Shown: positions 48,806 to 62,304 of the stretch, one piece after another
How positions within the stretch are numbered: the stretch's first letter is position 1
Layout: the number at the start of each line of letters is the position of its first letter
Source: Malus domestica
Lineage: Eukaryota > Streptophyta > Magnoliopsida > Rosales > Rosaceae
NCBI RefSeq assembly: GCF_042453785.1
Contig: NC_091670.1
Span: forward strand, 34,483,501 to 34,547,500
DNA: 64,000 bases
Reading direction: 5' to 3'
Position numbers and translations under genes: made by a program
The notes under the pieces: model-generated
Seen by the model: only the letters and a program-made list of their open reading frames with translations
Database searches by the model: none
What the model was told of the DNA's origin: nothing

Positions 48806-51480
48806 CATGCAATACGCAATTATATTATCTGCAATTTGTGAGTCAAAGAATTAAAATAAATTAAAAGCAATTAGGGTTTTTCAAACCCTAGGAATGTCGG
48901 AAAAAAAATTATTGGGATTTTTTTATGGCGTTTGACATCCGAACAAAGGCAGCAGCCATTTGGGCTTGTTGCGTGCGAGATTGACTAGGCCTGTGGCCTG
49001 TGAAGGTTTTTCAATAGGGCCTGAAGCCCCAGCTCACCTCCAGCTCGCCCTGCAACTGCATGATAGGCCCTGCCCTTGCGGCCCTGGCCCAAACCAGCAG
49101 CCTTTATGTTGCTTGGCTTGTCTCGTGTCCCAGCCCGCATACAACAAACCTGCTACTGGTTGGGCTTGCCCCGGAATCTCAGCCCGTATTCCAAACTGCA
49201 AGGCTTCGGCTTGCTACTCTTGAATTGAACCAGGTCCAATTGCCTGAGTCCTTAGTGTTGGGCTTCATGCCCTCGGCCCTTGACCCAAAAACCAGCGTAT
49301 GTTGGGCTTTTGCTTACCCCACTTCCAACAGCTTCTAAGTTGCTGAGCTTTTCCCAACACATGGCCCATGGCCTGCATCCATTCAATTTTTTGCAGGGCC
49401 GTGCCTCCCACAACCAGCCCGCACGTGATGGGTTATGCCCTTTTTCTTTTTTTTCTCGATCCGATGCCATTTTTTTGGTATCTTGTGCTTCTTAACCATA
49501 CCCAAATATTTTTGGGACGTTTTTGGTTAACTTTAAATGAGTTAAAATTCACTTGTCACTTGGCATGTCGCCAATTAAAGCTAATATGACCCACATGTCA
49601 TTATTTTGCTTTTACGATCGACCCCGAATGGTCCCGATCTATTGAATTAATTAAAAGTGACATGCAGTCCATTAATCTGATAATGAATCCAAAACTATTG
49701 ACCTGAATATCACTTTTGGACATTAACAATTCAATAATTTATTTCTCTTCTTTGAACCGTTGACATACTTTCGTAGTAACGAAACTCTCACACTTGAGTT
49801 CCCGAAGAAACTCAAATCCACTACACTTAGTTGTATATTGCATTATGTGTTCTTGCAGGAACCTCTCTTTTATGAACTAAACGTTCATAAACTAAATTGA
49901 ACATGTAGTTTCAAATTTAGTACCTTTGAAACCTAAAGTTTTCATAAAACAATACACCCATGAAAACGTGACATTTTTCATGAAACCCATGTGTTAGAAC
50001 TCAAATGTTCTAACTTTGATGCTTATGGATGATTCATTCCCATAGCACCAACCACAATCTTGTTCCCTCCAATTCAGTGGATTGTAGAACCGTCACAAGT
50101 TCGATTTCCCTTATTTGGACGTTTCTAATAGAAACCACTATTTGTGGGGTACAAGACGTGAATCTCCACTTGACTATTAAAGTAGCTGAGAAACCATTGA
50201 AGCCAACAATGGCATGTAAGAGCTGAATAAGCCTCCGCAATGATCTTCATTCGAAGACTTATGCCCGAAGCATTACAAACGGACATACTTCCCGAACGAG
50301 GATTTCATGGCTATTTGGCTTGCTTATACGGACTGTTTAATCATGAAAGACATTGCCTACATCACACCATGATTATGTCCATAAATGAGTACAATTCTGA
50401 AGTTTATAAATCTGAACAAATTTTGACTGGATAATACTTTTCTTGTCCTTCCATGTTTCTAACTCACCCCTGAAGCAGCAGTGTAGAAAGTGGAAGTTTA
50501 CCAAATTCTCAGATCTGATTACTGCCACAAACATATGGTAGAATCAGAGCCTGCCAAGGTGTGGCATCATGCCCAAAGCATGCTCATTGGCACCTAAGAC
50601 CTAAAACTTCAAAAATAAGGGATAATATTCTCGAACCTCAACCCTGCAATATCTACTTATGTATCGATGGAATAAATCATTGGTTATGCACCTGTTCATG
50701 CCCCTACCAATGTTGTTGAGGAGTACCATTCTAGTAGTCAATATGTGAGACTAATTTTGCTCCACCAAACATCGTTGAAAGAGCAGAACTTTGACATGGA
50801 TGGCCTTGTTGGCCGAATCCCCTCAATAAACCATTTACTTTGTGAACATTTTCCCATGTTCTTGGATTCAAGTTTGGTGTATGTTTTACTTATAGATAAT
50901 CTTATTGATATTGGCCTCAAATATGAGTTAATTGAATCATGTTTCTTAATACATGTGACCGATTCAATTCAACATGTGATTAGGTAGGAATGTGGGAAAG
51001 TTAGTCGTCTAGATGAATGCGTACTACGCACACTAACTTTACACCTAAATCACATCTCTAACAACAACTTCAGGTCTATCCAACCTGATTAAGAGCATTG
51101 GCACACTCCTCATTGTATTGTACTGAATTACCATTTAAGGGACCTTAAATTCTCCCCATCATTGAGTTTTTAAGGATATTCGAGATGATAATGATCATAA
51201 ATGAAACCACTGAAGAAAATAGAGTGAATATATTTACACCACCTCCAAGAATGAGCCTGAAGCTTTGATTTGGGGCCAATGGGTTATCTCCTAACTGGGA
51301 ATACACCACATATGGCCGGTCTGGAGCCTGGTGATTAAGCCGTTTACTTGCTTTGACACAACCTTTTGGGACACTTAGGTCGACCAATGATGCTACGACG
51401 TATCTCCTTACCAAAGTAAGGATCTTGTACCTACAAGCACACTTTGTCAAGCCTGCTCATTAAGGAAATTGATTTTCTAT
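48678..51480. other. Internal Copia region, (TA)n and degraded 5' coding part
   Basis: A (TA)n run at about 48770-48800, then GC-richer sequence with many GGCCC or GCCC motifs (48960-49480), then degraded coding-like sequence (50240-51480) presumed to be gag/protease. No intact domain could be read. Confidence 0.4.
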
Positions 51481-51489
51481 ATCATTCCT

Positions 51490-53500
51490 CGCAAAGATAC
51501 TAAATCACCCTTTTTTCACAATGGATTCAAGGGAATATATGTGGACTAATCCAACCAAAATGCGGACCATATAAATACTTATGGTTTTGGTTCATGAATC
51601 GACAAACTGGTCACATGTTTGTCTACATACATTGCTGCTAAACCCCTTGGCTGATTAAGGGTTCACCACCATACTTATCCCTTAAGGTCCATGAGACTGG
51701 ATAATGCTGGAGAATTTATATCGATGGTTTTCGATAAAGTATTGCATGTATTTTGGGTTAATAATTGAACATCAAATTCCCATGTTCACCCCAAAGAGCC
51801 TCGCCTACTGATCATAAAGCACAATTTAAATGATCGCCTAAATTTTGGTGAACGTACCAAGCTTTCGATTTTTGCCTAGGGCTATGCAATCTTGTATGCA
51901 GTTATGTTGGTCCGCCTTAAGGCCCATTGCCATCCAACCTATATGACGTTACAGTTGGTTACTGGGTACGAACCTGACGACTTTCATATTTACACATTTG
52001 GGTGTGCATTTCATGTTTCAAGTTGTGCCGCCACAATGTACCAATATGGGTTCTCAAAGAAGGATGTGAATATTTGTTTATTATGATTCTCATTCACACT
52101 AGCTCTCTTCAAGCCCTTGCACGCGATCTATTTACCTTTCATTTGCGGGTTGTCACTTTAATGAGATAGTCTTTTTGCTATTAAGGGGAGATAAGAACGT
52201 CAATGTTCCTGTTAGAATGGCACAAATTTGCGTGGACGTTGCCCACTATGTCTCATATCGATCCCCATACCGCACAAGTGTGATAAGCAAGTGCGATAAA
52301 TTCTAGCTTTCAGAATGTTGCCCTAGACGCATTCCTCTGATCAAGCTGAAGTGACGAGATCATATACCAGCCGCAAACATGCTTGCAAGGATAGACGTAC
52401 TCAACAAATGTCAAGTCAACATCCTTGTAGGGTATGCTGCCTATGTTGGACGGTTTGGACCCCCATGTTGGACTGTCCAATACACCGGTGGATATCCAAT
52501 CAATCTGTCTTGGCCTAAAGCATGACAGATCACTCGGTTTGTAGGATTCACTTCCTTAGAAGAGAAAGACACAGCACAACAGTGAATCCATACTTGATCG
52601 ATGTCTCAAATCATTTCCATCTTATGAGATTAATCCGGATTACTCCCAAGACTTGAAGTTCTTGGTCCAGTATACTAATTTGGATGAGCTAAATGGAATT
52701 GAAATGAGATTACCATCAATGATGTTTTCACTTATATGGTAGCTACCGACATAAATGAAAAGCGATGATATTGAACCATGTTCCGTTGATTAATTGACAA
52801 CGTAGAACTGATTGGACAACCGAAATTACAATCTAGGTTAAATTCCTTACCAAAGTGTGTTTAAACATATCGTTCCTACACTGCCCAAGGTAACCCTATT
52901 ATGTTACAAGTGGAAAATGAAGCATTATGAGATGCATGAAATAGTGCATATGATACACGCCTTACGGCACAATGTTTCTCTCAAACGTCCAGTGATTGAT
53001 AGCAGCATTATGAAATGTGGTTAGTGTTTTCTCCACGGGGTATATAGATACGGAGATTGACATGTAAGTTCCCGAAGAATTACATGTATTGGTTCAAATA
53101 GTTCCAAACACGGAACACCCTCTTAACTCGTTTTGAGGCGTTCACTTATGGATTAAAAAATCCGACGGATGTGGTATACCTGTCTATGTGATTATTTGAT
53201 CAGTTAATGATGAATTATGCCCTTGTGTGTTAAACTATGAAGTCTTATTCCAAATTGCTAAAGTTACAGTTTATGTTGTTAACACGAATCTCACTAAGAC
53301 TCCGGAAGAGCTTGAGAAAACTGCCTCGCACCTGAAGATGGAATTTGAGATGAATGATCTTGGGAAAACTTGTTTATGCCTTGAGCTGAAGTTGAAGTGT
53401 TATTCTGACGATATTTTGGTCTACCAGTCGAACTATACCCCAAAAGTGTCACCTTTTAAGTATACCTTTGATCGTCCATATGTTATATGCAAATGAGACC
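51490..53500 (+). pseudogene. Copia integrase and reverse transcriptase remnants
   Basis: Integrase core traces (CGPYKYLWFW, NRQTGHMFVYIH) are at about 51560-51650. The domain's tail (LVTGYEPDDFHIYTFGCAFH) is at about 51950-52010. Reverse transcriptase pieces occur in the order expected for Copia (VVTAYLYGS-like near 53010-53035, then EELEKTASHLKMEFEMNDLG and DDILVYQSNYTPKV at 53300-53440). Stops and frameshifts separate all of them. It cannot encode functional enzymes. Confidence 0.8.
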
Positions 53501-54926
53501 CTTAAAGAGGTTATGGAATCTGAAATTCCATATCTAAAGTTCAACTTTGTACTTCGTTGTACTTAGCTTATTGTATTTAGATAAGACATCTCATTCGCTA
53601 TTGATCTTGGTAAAGATGCAGCACTGCGCCTACACGCAACCACTAAATTGGTATTAAAGACGTACCCTGAAGGTACTACGAGGGAAAATCCCAACACATC
53701 TCGAGCAAATCCAACTCACCTGATCCTCGAAATGATGTTTGCCTTATTTGTTATGCTGACGCATGTTACTTATCAAACCAACACAAGGTAAAATCCCCAA
53801 ATGGTTATATCTTTACCGTTAGGGATATCGCAATATCTTGGAGGTCCACGATATGACCTTAGTTGCGAAACTTTCGAATCGTTCCAAGACTCACCTCACT
53901 TCACTACACCACAAGTGAGACATGGTTAGAAGTTCTTGTTGAGCATATTCGAAGTACTTGTTGTTTTCATCCATCGTTGAGTTCCAACGACGATCCATGA
54001 AGACTATGGCACATGTATCCACCCAACCAAGACATAATACATCAACGAAGTTAACGCCAAGACAAATTGCATCTACATCACATCAACAAAGCATCAGGAG
54101 ATTGAAGTCATGCAAGTAGATCCCAGACAACCTTGTCGACCTCTACACGACGTCACTGCCGAAGTCAACCTTCCAGAAGCTTGTCCGAGGAATTGGTATG
54201 CCTAACTATTCATATTCAATGCTTGTAGTTCTCATTTGGAAGTTGTCAAACTCAGGGGGAGTATCCAGAAATCTACTTACTTGATCTTAATGTACTCTTT
54301 TTCCCTACGATTAGGGCATTCCCACTGGGCTTTTGCTACCTAACTAGGTTTTAACAAGGCACACATCCTCGGCTGATCATACTCTTGTGAGCTCTTCTAC
54401 TTGCGTCCAAAAGACGTATAGTTTTGACTTAACGCAACTTCTCACTTTTCTCCTTAGACTATGAGTTTTTCTCTCACCTTGGGTTTTACCATAGCAAGGT
54501 TTTGTGAGTTTCACTTTTTTTTTATGCATTCTTCCGTTGATCTGAGACTCGCATTTGCTCATTGTGCCGACGACTTCATCAACTGTACTTACTTCATCAC
54601 TGAAGACCTGATGCACCATTTACTTGAGTATTTACATACTCAAGGAGGAGTGTTGCAGTCCTATTAGATTAGGAATGTGATTGTGTAAATCCTAGTAAAT
54701 ATGGGAATGTATCTTATATTCCTATTATGAGTATATTACCTATTAAATGTTGTAATCCTAAAGGGTAAGGAATCAACCTTCCTTACTATTATAAATAAAG
54801 GCATAATGGGGTAGAATAACACCCACCCACAATTACATATCTCTCTCTTCTCTCTACTATTGCCACACCTCACTCTCTCTCTATGGCCTCTATAAACGTT
54901 TAGTAAATTATGCCTATAACATGACA

Positions 54927-55990
54927 AACTTTTTATGGGATTTTCATAATATATTTTAACGATCTAAACTGTTCATCTTTAAGTATTTTCCTTAATTATC
55001 ATGTTTACCAAAAATCATCCAAATTTGACTATTGAATTACGAGTTTAAGGTTGTTTTGTAAAACCGTATTCGCCCATTTTTTTCACTATAAATGAATGTC
55101 TTAATGGTTTTGAATTTGTCTAATATTTTATATAGATAATCTATAAATTGTGTTCTAAAAGATAGACAGAATAGACCCCACAAAAAAAATGTGTCAAGTT
55201 GGATAAAAAAATGGTGCCACAAATCATCCATATATATGATAAGTTGTTAGTCGAACTTAAATCTCATCTATTTAAGTGAGACCGATTGTTGCTAAACCAG
55301 TTGATTATGCACATTTCTTTTTATATTATACTGTTTAAATACTTTTTCTTTTCATAGTATGTTTGATACCAGTTGACTTGAACGCTTAAGGACAAAAATG
55401 CAGAAAAAGAATGGTGCCTGTCATGCTAGGCTGCTACCTTATTAAGAAAATGTTTATTACAAACAGACCAAAAGTTGAATATTATTTGGGTTGGTCACTG
55501 AATTAAATATTCATGTTCAAACTGGCTAAATTTGACGGGAAATTAAACCGGAAGAAAACTCAAATTTCTTCTCCAACTCAATGGAATACGTTTAGAAGTT
55601 GTGTTAGAGTTATGTAAACTGCAACCAGCTTACAGGAAATGCTAACATCAATCATTTACAACAGCGTGTTTGTGACAAACAAAAATTAATTGGGTTTGGA
55701 TCCTATGACGGATTTAATACAGACCATGACTAACGGTGCTCAATCCCAATCTGTGTAGCATAAGAAGTTATTGAAATAAGATTCATTACAAACTATGTCG
55801 TAATGATACAGTATCTCATCTGTATCGTAACGACATTCTATACTTTCCAATTACAATGCTCTAACCATACACCACTTATACATACACAGTGATGAACACT
55901 CGGCCGCGCTGCTAATAGTTGCAGGGGTGAAATGCACCTCTGCATCCAGTATTTCCATTCTAGCTAGCGTACTTACAGTGCTGTTTTCTA
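54927..55990. other. Intergenic / 3' flank of the RRM gene
   Basis: No supported gene. The right end is the probable 3' UTR of the minus-strand RRM gene. Confidence 0.4.
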
Positions 55991-57785
55991 TCAGTACCAG
56001 CAGTCCGAAACTTCCTCTTGCTGTGGCAAATTCTGCTTCTTTGGGGGACCAGAGGTTCTTGGATATTCTCCATAAGCGTCTTTCCCAGGTCTAGCAAGCT
56101 CTACGTAGATGATCCTGCCGTCAAGATTCTGATAGTAACAAAAGGAAAATGAGTCACTAGGGGTCATATTTTATCAGGGAAAAAGGCATAAGAAGAATGG
56201 CAAATTTAGAACCTGGCGATCCATATTTTCCAGGGCGAGCATAGCATCATCTTGACAGGTATATTGAATAAATGCAAACCCCTTGGATCTTCTTGAGGAT
56301 TCATCCTTGACTAGTTTAACTGATTGACATAGTAAATACAGTTACATGGTGTACATGAAAAATAAAGGATCGGACTATGCGAACTATTTTCTGCTGCAAA
56401 TAAAGGTACGTACCTTCAGCTATCTGGCCGAAACTCGAAAATTTCTGCTGCAAACTATTTTCACTGGTGGAATATGGTATATCTGCAGCTCAAAACAATA
56501 CAGTTAGAACTTGGACAGTTAAAGACAAATTGCATAGTATCTTTATACTTTTGGGGATCTTCAGTTATCTAGTAATATATTTGTGAAGTGCTAACTCGCT
56601 ATAGCTGCTACTACCAACCTATACTAAGGTACATAAAAAGGCTCTAAACTTAGCATCTTTTGTAAATTGAAGGATCTGAGGCCTCAGTGAAGAAATTCCT
56701 ATAGCTGCTACCAACTCCTTGCTCTTTCCATTGTTGGTAGTACTTAAGCGTTCCAAGCAATCTTCACTTGCAGTGAGCTTACTTTGGATGGAAAACCATG
56801 TGATTGCGCACTTAGGAACAGCTTAAGTAAACCAAATCGTATTCTACAAATCCACAAATGGATTAGGTGTTACCAATTTTCCAATCCATTGCTTTCAATG
56901 CTACCATGTTACTGTTAGCTGTATTTTTGTTTGTTGGTGCCTACTTAATTTCATGTGTGCAGGACTGATCGAAATCTTCCCCTTCACTTCCTCTTGTAAT
57001 CAATAACCTCTTCTTAATCCATTTCTTCTTCGAAAAGATTAAACCACAAGAATGAAATAAGTCACCAAACTCTTGACTTCCTTTTGTAATCAATAACCTC
57101 TCCCCTTCACTCCCTCCTAATCTTCACACTCATCTTAAACTATCCCACCCGCATGCCAAATTTCATTATTGTGCCTCTGCTCACCTACATTTATTCCATT
57201 TTAACCATCGAAGCGAAATTCGAGTATGTGCTAGCCACCCTCAATCCAAATAAAATGTAGTCAAAATATGTCTACCCGCTAATAAATTTCCAATCACATG
57301 ATAACACTACAAAAATGCACAAAATTCACAATTGAGAAGATAAATTAAGTAAAAAAAAAAAATCAAATGATAAGTCAGTCAAAATTAAACAATCAAGATC
57401 TAAAATACAGCATAAACTACATAAAAATTTAAACTTCAAGAAAAACCCAGATAGTGAAACGGTAAAAACTCAGAACAAGAGCTAATCCACTGCATGAATT
57501 ACACAAAAGTTAACACATTGAAGCAGACCCAGGTGGTAAATCAATCAACATTTCTCACAATTCACAGGTTGAAGAAAACCCAAATGGAAAACCAACCGAA
57601 TTCACAGTAAATGCTGAATTAAATTAACAAAAAAGCATACTTTTAACCAAGATTTTGCTTGCGAGAGGATAGTCGAAAAAGGAAGCTCTCATTTGGAGCT
57701 TCAAAGGCTTGGAGTCCGTACGATTCGACAGATGAATCGGTTTCGGGTGTGCGTAACAAGGGAAGGAGACCGTTGCCGCCCACAT
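55991..57785 (-). CDS. Small single-RRM RNA-binding protein, 4 exons
   Basis: Minus-strand exons 57785-57641, 56482-56414, 56319-56213 and 56128-55991 join to 459 bp, 152 residues. The first intron is 1158 bp, and all are GT-AG with agreeing phases. An N-terminal extension of about 45 residues rich in S, P and basic residues, without acidic clusters (MWAATVSFPCYAHPKPIHLS), looks like an organelle transit peptide. The RRM follows: ILVKNIPYSTSENSLQQKFS (RNP2 = ILVKNI), FGQIAEVKLVKDESS, SKGFAFIQYT (RNP1-like) and DGRIIYVELARPGKDAY. The C-terminus is short and Q/P-rich. Length and layout match the Arabidopsis single-RRM protein I remember as At4g20030. RNA targets unknown; chloroplast or mitochondrial location is inferred only. 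Confidence 0.9.
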
Positions 57786-60515
57786 ACCTTCTCAATCTTC
57801 TTCTTCTTCGAGTGTCGAGTTTTCTGCTAACTTCTGCTGTTCTTCGAGGCTTCGTTTTTTCAGTTTACAGCAAAAAGCCCGCGACCCGTTTTTCAGAACG
57901 GGTCTTAACCCGAGCTCCCAGCCCAACAGCCTCAACCCTATGCTTTCAGCCCATCCCATTTCCCAATGCCACACTCCATCTTTTTTTCCTCTCTTTTGTC
58001 TTTTGACAATGAGATATCCTGAACTCCGTACTCTCGAAGTCCGTTTGGTGGGCAAGATGGGATTGACCCTCATGGAGGATTGGATTGGTGGGAATTGTTT
58101 AGGCTTTGAATCTCAATTCTTGTTTGGTGAAACACCAAACTGGATAAGATTGGGTCAATGACGTAGACAACTCAAATTAAATAGGTTGGGATAGCCAATT
58201 CATTTCGTGTTGTAATTTTTCTCATCAAACATTGGCTGGGTTACAAGTACAATTTTATTGAAAATAACTTATCCCATCCTGCTTACCATATGGGGCCTCA
58301 AATCTCATCAACTGGTCTAACTTATATTTACACTTTATATGGTTGCGAAAGAAATAAGTAAACCATTTTCTACTTTAAACATCCATAATTTCTTTTGATT
58401 TTTTTAATAAAGTGACAAAACGATACGTTAATTACTTTTTATTCATACAACGATCTTGGGAGACGGGTATGATGGGTAGCCACAATTAAATATCAAAATT
58501 CGTAATTCATAAAAATTGAATTTAAGACTTCGAGCTTATAACAGATATATTATTTTAACAAGTTGGGCGAGTGGTTATTTTAAACAACTTTAACTTAATG
58601 GAAAGTGAACTCAAACTTTAAAAGACTAACACGCTGCCTTATTATTCTATAAATAAATAACACGTAGTTCAGAGGCTAAAACACATTTACATCCAAGACC
58701 AAGTCAAATAAAAGCACATTCCTAACAGAGGTGATGAACCTCAATCACAGGAGAACTCACAAGTCAAAAAGGAGACTTCCGAATATTGCTCATGAACGAG
58801 TGATGCTTGGAAATTTCAAAAACCATGAATGTTGATAACTTGAAAGATCTCAAACGTGCACAAAGAACATTAGGATTTTGTAGTGGTGGGGATAGACAAG
58901 TTATATGGTAAGAGGGAGACAAAGACCCATGACCATAAAGTCTTTGAAGCTAATTATGGCACTCTATTTGAGAAAGACAATAACTTGGATTGACCGTATC
59001 TGATCAGTCCAATTGGGTTGACGGCTTTAGGCTTGAATAATTTTCCTTCATGCTTAGGAAAGAGCATATCGACTGGAACCAGTCCAAGTAAAACAAGGCT
59101 ACATGGAAAATATTTTTTCTGATCACCTTAAGTGATGGTAATATTTATCATCTTATTTATTATTATTTGATGAGTTTAAATTTTAAGATTTGTATGAATA
59201 GATAGAGATCTAAAAGTTTAAACTCATGCAATAGTAATAATAAATAGGGTGTGAGCAAAAATATACGCTGGCTACTAGCCTACTACGTATTCCTTTCATG
59301 GCATCAACGTATACAGAGGCACAAAAATACTATCATGCTCTGGATATCTTATATTTTGAAGTTTTTAAATATTAAATTTTGGTGATTTTGTTATTTATTT
59401 TATCTCTCACGAATGGGAGAAAAATTTCCAGTCACATGGAAAATTTTCTCTATTAATAGTTTAATAGTTAAAAACCCAATGTATAGAAAACCGCAGAACA
59501 TATTAGAAAATTGCAAAACTTCGAAGTTTGAACCAACAAAAAAGGATGAAGTAAAAGCGACTTAAACTAATTCATGTGATTAGATGCTTAAACTCAAAAT
59601 GTCCATCCATCCTACTTTAACAAATGGAAAGGTTTTTAGCCACTTGAGAGAAGCATGTTGCTAACAGCTAGTGGATGGGATTCTCTCCCCGTTCTTTTTC
59701 TCTCATATCCCTTCTCCCTTTTCACAGTTTTTTTTTCTTTTTTCTTTGTACTTTTTTTTTCTCTCTCTACAAAAATGAAATTTTGAACATTCAAACAGAA
59801 GAAAACGAAAGGGGAGAGAAAAGAAAAAAAAAGAAAAATAATCCTTGTCCGTAGATAATACATGCAAATATATTTGTTGCATTGATTGTCAATATGTGTT
59901 CGAAAAATATTAATACATCGGACTATTACGAATGCTATAATGTGGCATTAATTTACAATTACTCTCATTTGCTTGTTTTTTTGTTTGATTTTATAATTCT
60001 ATTTATGAAATTTGTACTCAAAATTCTCTTTCACAAAAAAAAAAAAAAAAAAAATTGGACGCATGCATGTTCGGGAAGCATTTAATAATTTTCACACTTT
60101 TTTTTCCTGTATTCTCTTGCTTGTTTTTATCACTTGATTCATTGTTAATTTATGCAATTTAGATGGTTAAAAACAAAATGAATTCCATTTTCATTTCCTA
60201 AGTTTTTAAAATAGTGCATGGAAACAAAAAGATTGAGTCTCGTAATTACATTTGGCGCATGTATACCAAGTACCAAGCCAATCAGCATGCTAAGATACTT
60301 GGTCAACCAACTGAGAGTCTACTGACATAAAAAGTGGTCCTCAATTAAACAACAGCCACTTTCTTGTTCCGATCCCTTACCCTTTTCTCACTCTTTATTG
60401 AGTCTATTCTCTTATAAGTCATTAGTCAATACCATTGACTAAATTGAGTACTGCGGCTGTGCTAGCAACACTACTGCATCACACCACCAACAATGAAACA
60501 TTGGAACCTCCATGG
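57786..60515. other. Intergenic, AT-rich
   Basis: Immediate upstream sequence of the RRM gene, then no supported gene. A plus-strand frame at 57659-58006 only overlaps the RRM first exon in the opposite direction. Confidence 0.4.
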
Positions 60516-60870
60516 TGTTGAGGTATTAATCTCACATCAAGGAAAACAGCGATTTTGATTTTGCATGTACTTATAATTAATTGAGCTATTTTTCAGATTG
60601 TCATTTGGTTTTATGGTGGAACGTTAATTTTCTTCATGCTATCAGAGCTAGTTGTTTCACGTGTGAAGCTTAACAGTCACACGTCTTCACGTCACTCGAT
60701 TTGTGTTATCCACTTGCTAGATTTGAAAATTCGCCACACGTGAGGCGGCGTGTTGAGAGTATTAATCTCGCATCGGGGAAAGAAGGAACTTTGTATGTAG
60801 TTATAAGTAATTAGGCTACTCTTCATGCATATTACCAATTGGTTTTATAGTAAAACATCAATTCTTTTGA
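60516..60870 (+). mobile_element. Second TRIM-like element, old
   Basis: Two direct repeats of about 120 bp (60516-60636 and 60751-60870) start TGTTGAG and share GTATTAATCTC.CATC..GGAAA and TTGGTTTTAT. A primer-site-like TGCTATCAGAGCT follows the first repeat at 60637, and a purine-rich CGTGAGGCGGCG precedes the second. The internal part is about 114 bp. The repeats are diverged, the last CA has become GA, and no target-site duplication is visible. Confidence 0.65.
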
Positions 60871-61368
60871 CTCCCAAGACTAGTGAGTATATAAATAGAA
60901 GCAGAACAGATGATCAAAACCCAATTTTTTTATGAAGTAGGTATTTTTTTTGTAATCTCAAATTAAGCTGCAGTGGTTACATTGCTTTGATTTGCTATAA
61001 GGAAATTGAAATATTGTAATTAACAAATGTTACTTGCTTGAAAACCTTAAAAATACTATGTAAACTACATATTAGTGAAACTCCTTTTGTCAATTACAAG
61101 AGAGTGACATTTTTGTCTTCTATCACAGTAAAATTGTTAAGGATAGTAACGTAATTTCACAAAACAAAATTTTGCTGATTTTTGTTTAAACCCGATCCAC
61201 ATGTGATTTTATCATCTCTAATTTAAAAAAAAATTAAATAAATTACCTCTCTCCCTCTCTTCATACTCCCACGTTCTCACTCTCCTTTAATTATAAGAAA
61301 AAAAGTAAAAAATTAACACACTTTGTGTGGGAATATACAACTATACTAGTATATAAAATAAAAGTTTA
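60871..61368. other. Intergenic, nothing recognised
   Basis: AT-rich sequence without a supported gene, ending at the TTA duplication of the following MITE. Confidence 0.4.
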
Positions 61369-61587
61369 GAGCATGTTTGGTATTCTACTTGAATCTAACT
61401 TTTTTGACTCAAAAACAATTTTTAAGTTTTAGACCTTAAAAACTTGTTTGGTATGACTAGTTTCAAAAACTGAATTCAAGACTAACTCAAAAATATAGTC
61501 TATTATTTAAAAACATAAAAAATGAGTTTTTAGAATTTTTAAACTTAAACTCACTCTTTTCTTTTTTCTCCCTCCTCCCCTCTCACT

Positions 61588-61625
<38 letters not shown>

Positions 61626-61966
61626 TTTTTTTTTTTTTTTACCTTTTTCGTCTCTCCTTTAATCAGATCTCTTCATTTTCTCGGCTCTTTCTCTCACTCA
61701 TCTTCCTCTCTATCTCGTCCAATTCTCTCTTCTTTCTCTTTCCTTCAATCATCTCTTACTTTACTTCCTCCTCTCCCCTCTTTCTCCTTCTCTTGTGACT
61801 CTTTCTTTTTAGATTTCTTTGTCTAGTTTAAGTCGTAAGATTTAAAATTTTTAAATTGCAAACCAATCAAGTTTTTGAGTCTTAAAAAAAATTGTTTTTA
61901 AGAAATGTTCTTAAGATATGTTTTGAGAAATGATAAAAAATTTCAAATAGGATATCAAACAGGCCC
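61369..61966. mobile_element. Harbinger-like MITE with a polypyrimidine core
   Basis: Ends pair as GAGCATGTTTGGTATTCTA (left) and GGGCCTGTTTGATATCCTA (reverse complement of right), flanked by TTA (61366-61368 and 61967-61969), the duplication typical of PIF/Harbinger. The middle (about 61555-61800) is almost pure C/T with a (TC)n run near 61597-61618 and a T run. 598 bp, non-coding. Confidence 0.65.
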
Positions 61967-61969
61967 TTA

Positions 61970-62304
61970 GCAATTTACACATACAGAATTTTCGTGCTCC
62001 TGATGGGAATGCATGGGATTCCTCCACACCAAAATAATGATTAAATTGAAAAACATGCAAGTAATTTGTAACTCAGATGTTAGAGCATTTATCTATACAT
62101 GCATTGGATATTTGTGTTCCATCCCATCTTTCTTCAGTATCGATTGATATTTAAAAGAAAGTAACAAAATATCATGCATCTGAACAATATCTGAAAATGA
62201 GATATTAATTAATTATTCTAATATTACACATAAACCAATAAACTTAATCATAAGAAAATTACATAGCTTTTCTTATTTTCATGAATATGTAGTGAACCAG
62301 TGTT
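61970..62304. other. 3' flank of the VQ gene
   Basis: AT-rich, with no separate feature; includes the probable 3' UTR of the minus-strand VQ gene. Confidence 0.4.

Larger units (their letters stand above)
45756..54921 (+). mobile_element. Decayed Copia LTR retrotransposon
   Basis: LTRs 45756-46026 and 54651-54921 (271 bp each, TGTTGCAGTCC...ATAACA or ACAACA) are flanked by the perfect 5-bp duplication TGACA (45751-45755 and 54922-54926). The primer region (CGTTATTAGCATG) follows the 5' LTR, and the polypurine tract CTCAAGGAGGAG precedes the 3' LTR. By hand alignment the LTRs differ at about 26 of 271 sites, so the insertion is old. Integrase and reverse transcriptase remnants are in sense orientation but full of stops and frameshifts. 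A further repeat appears inserted at 46279-48677. Confidence 0.92.

Noticed and set aside
57659..58006. 115-codon plus-strand frame
   Set aside because: Antisense to the first exon of the RRM gene; an ordinary shadow frame.
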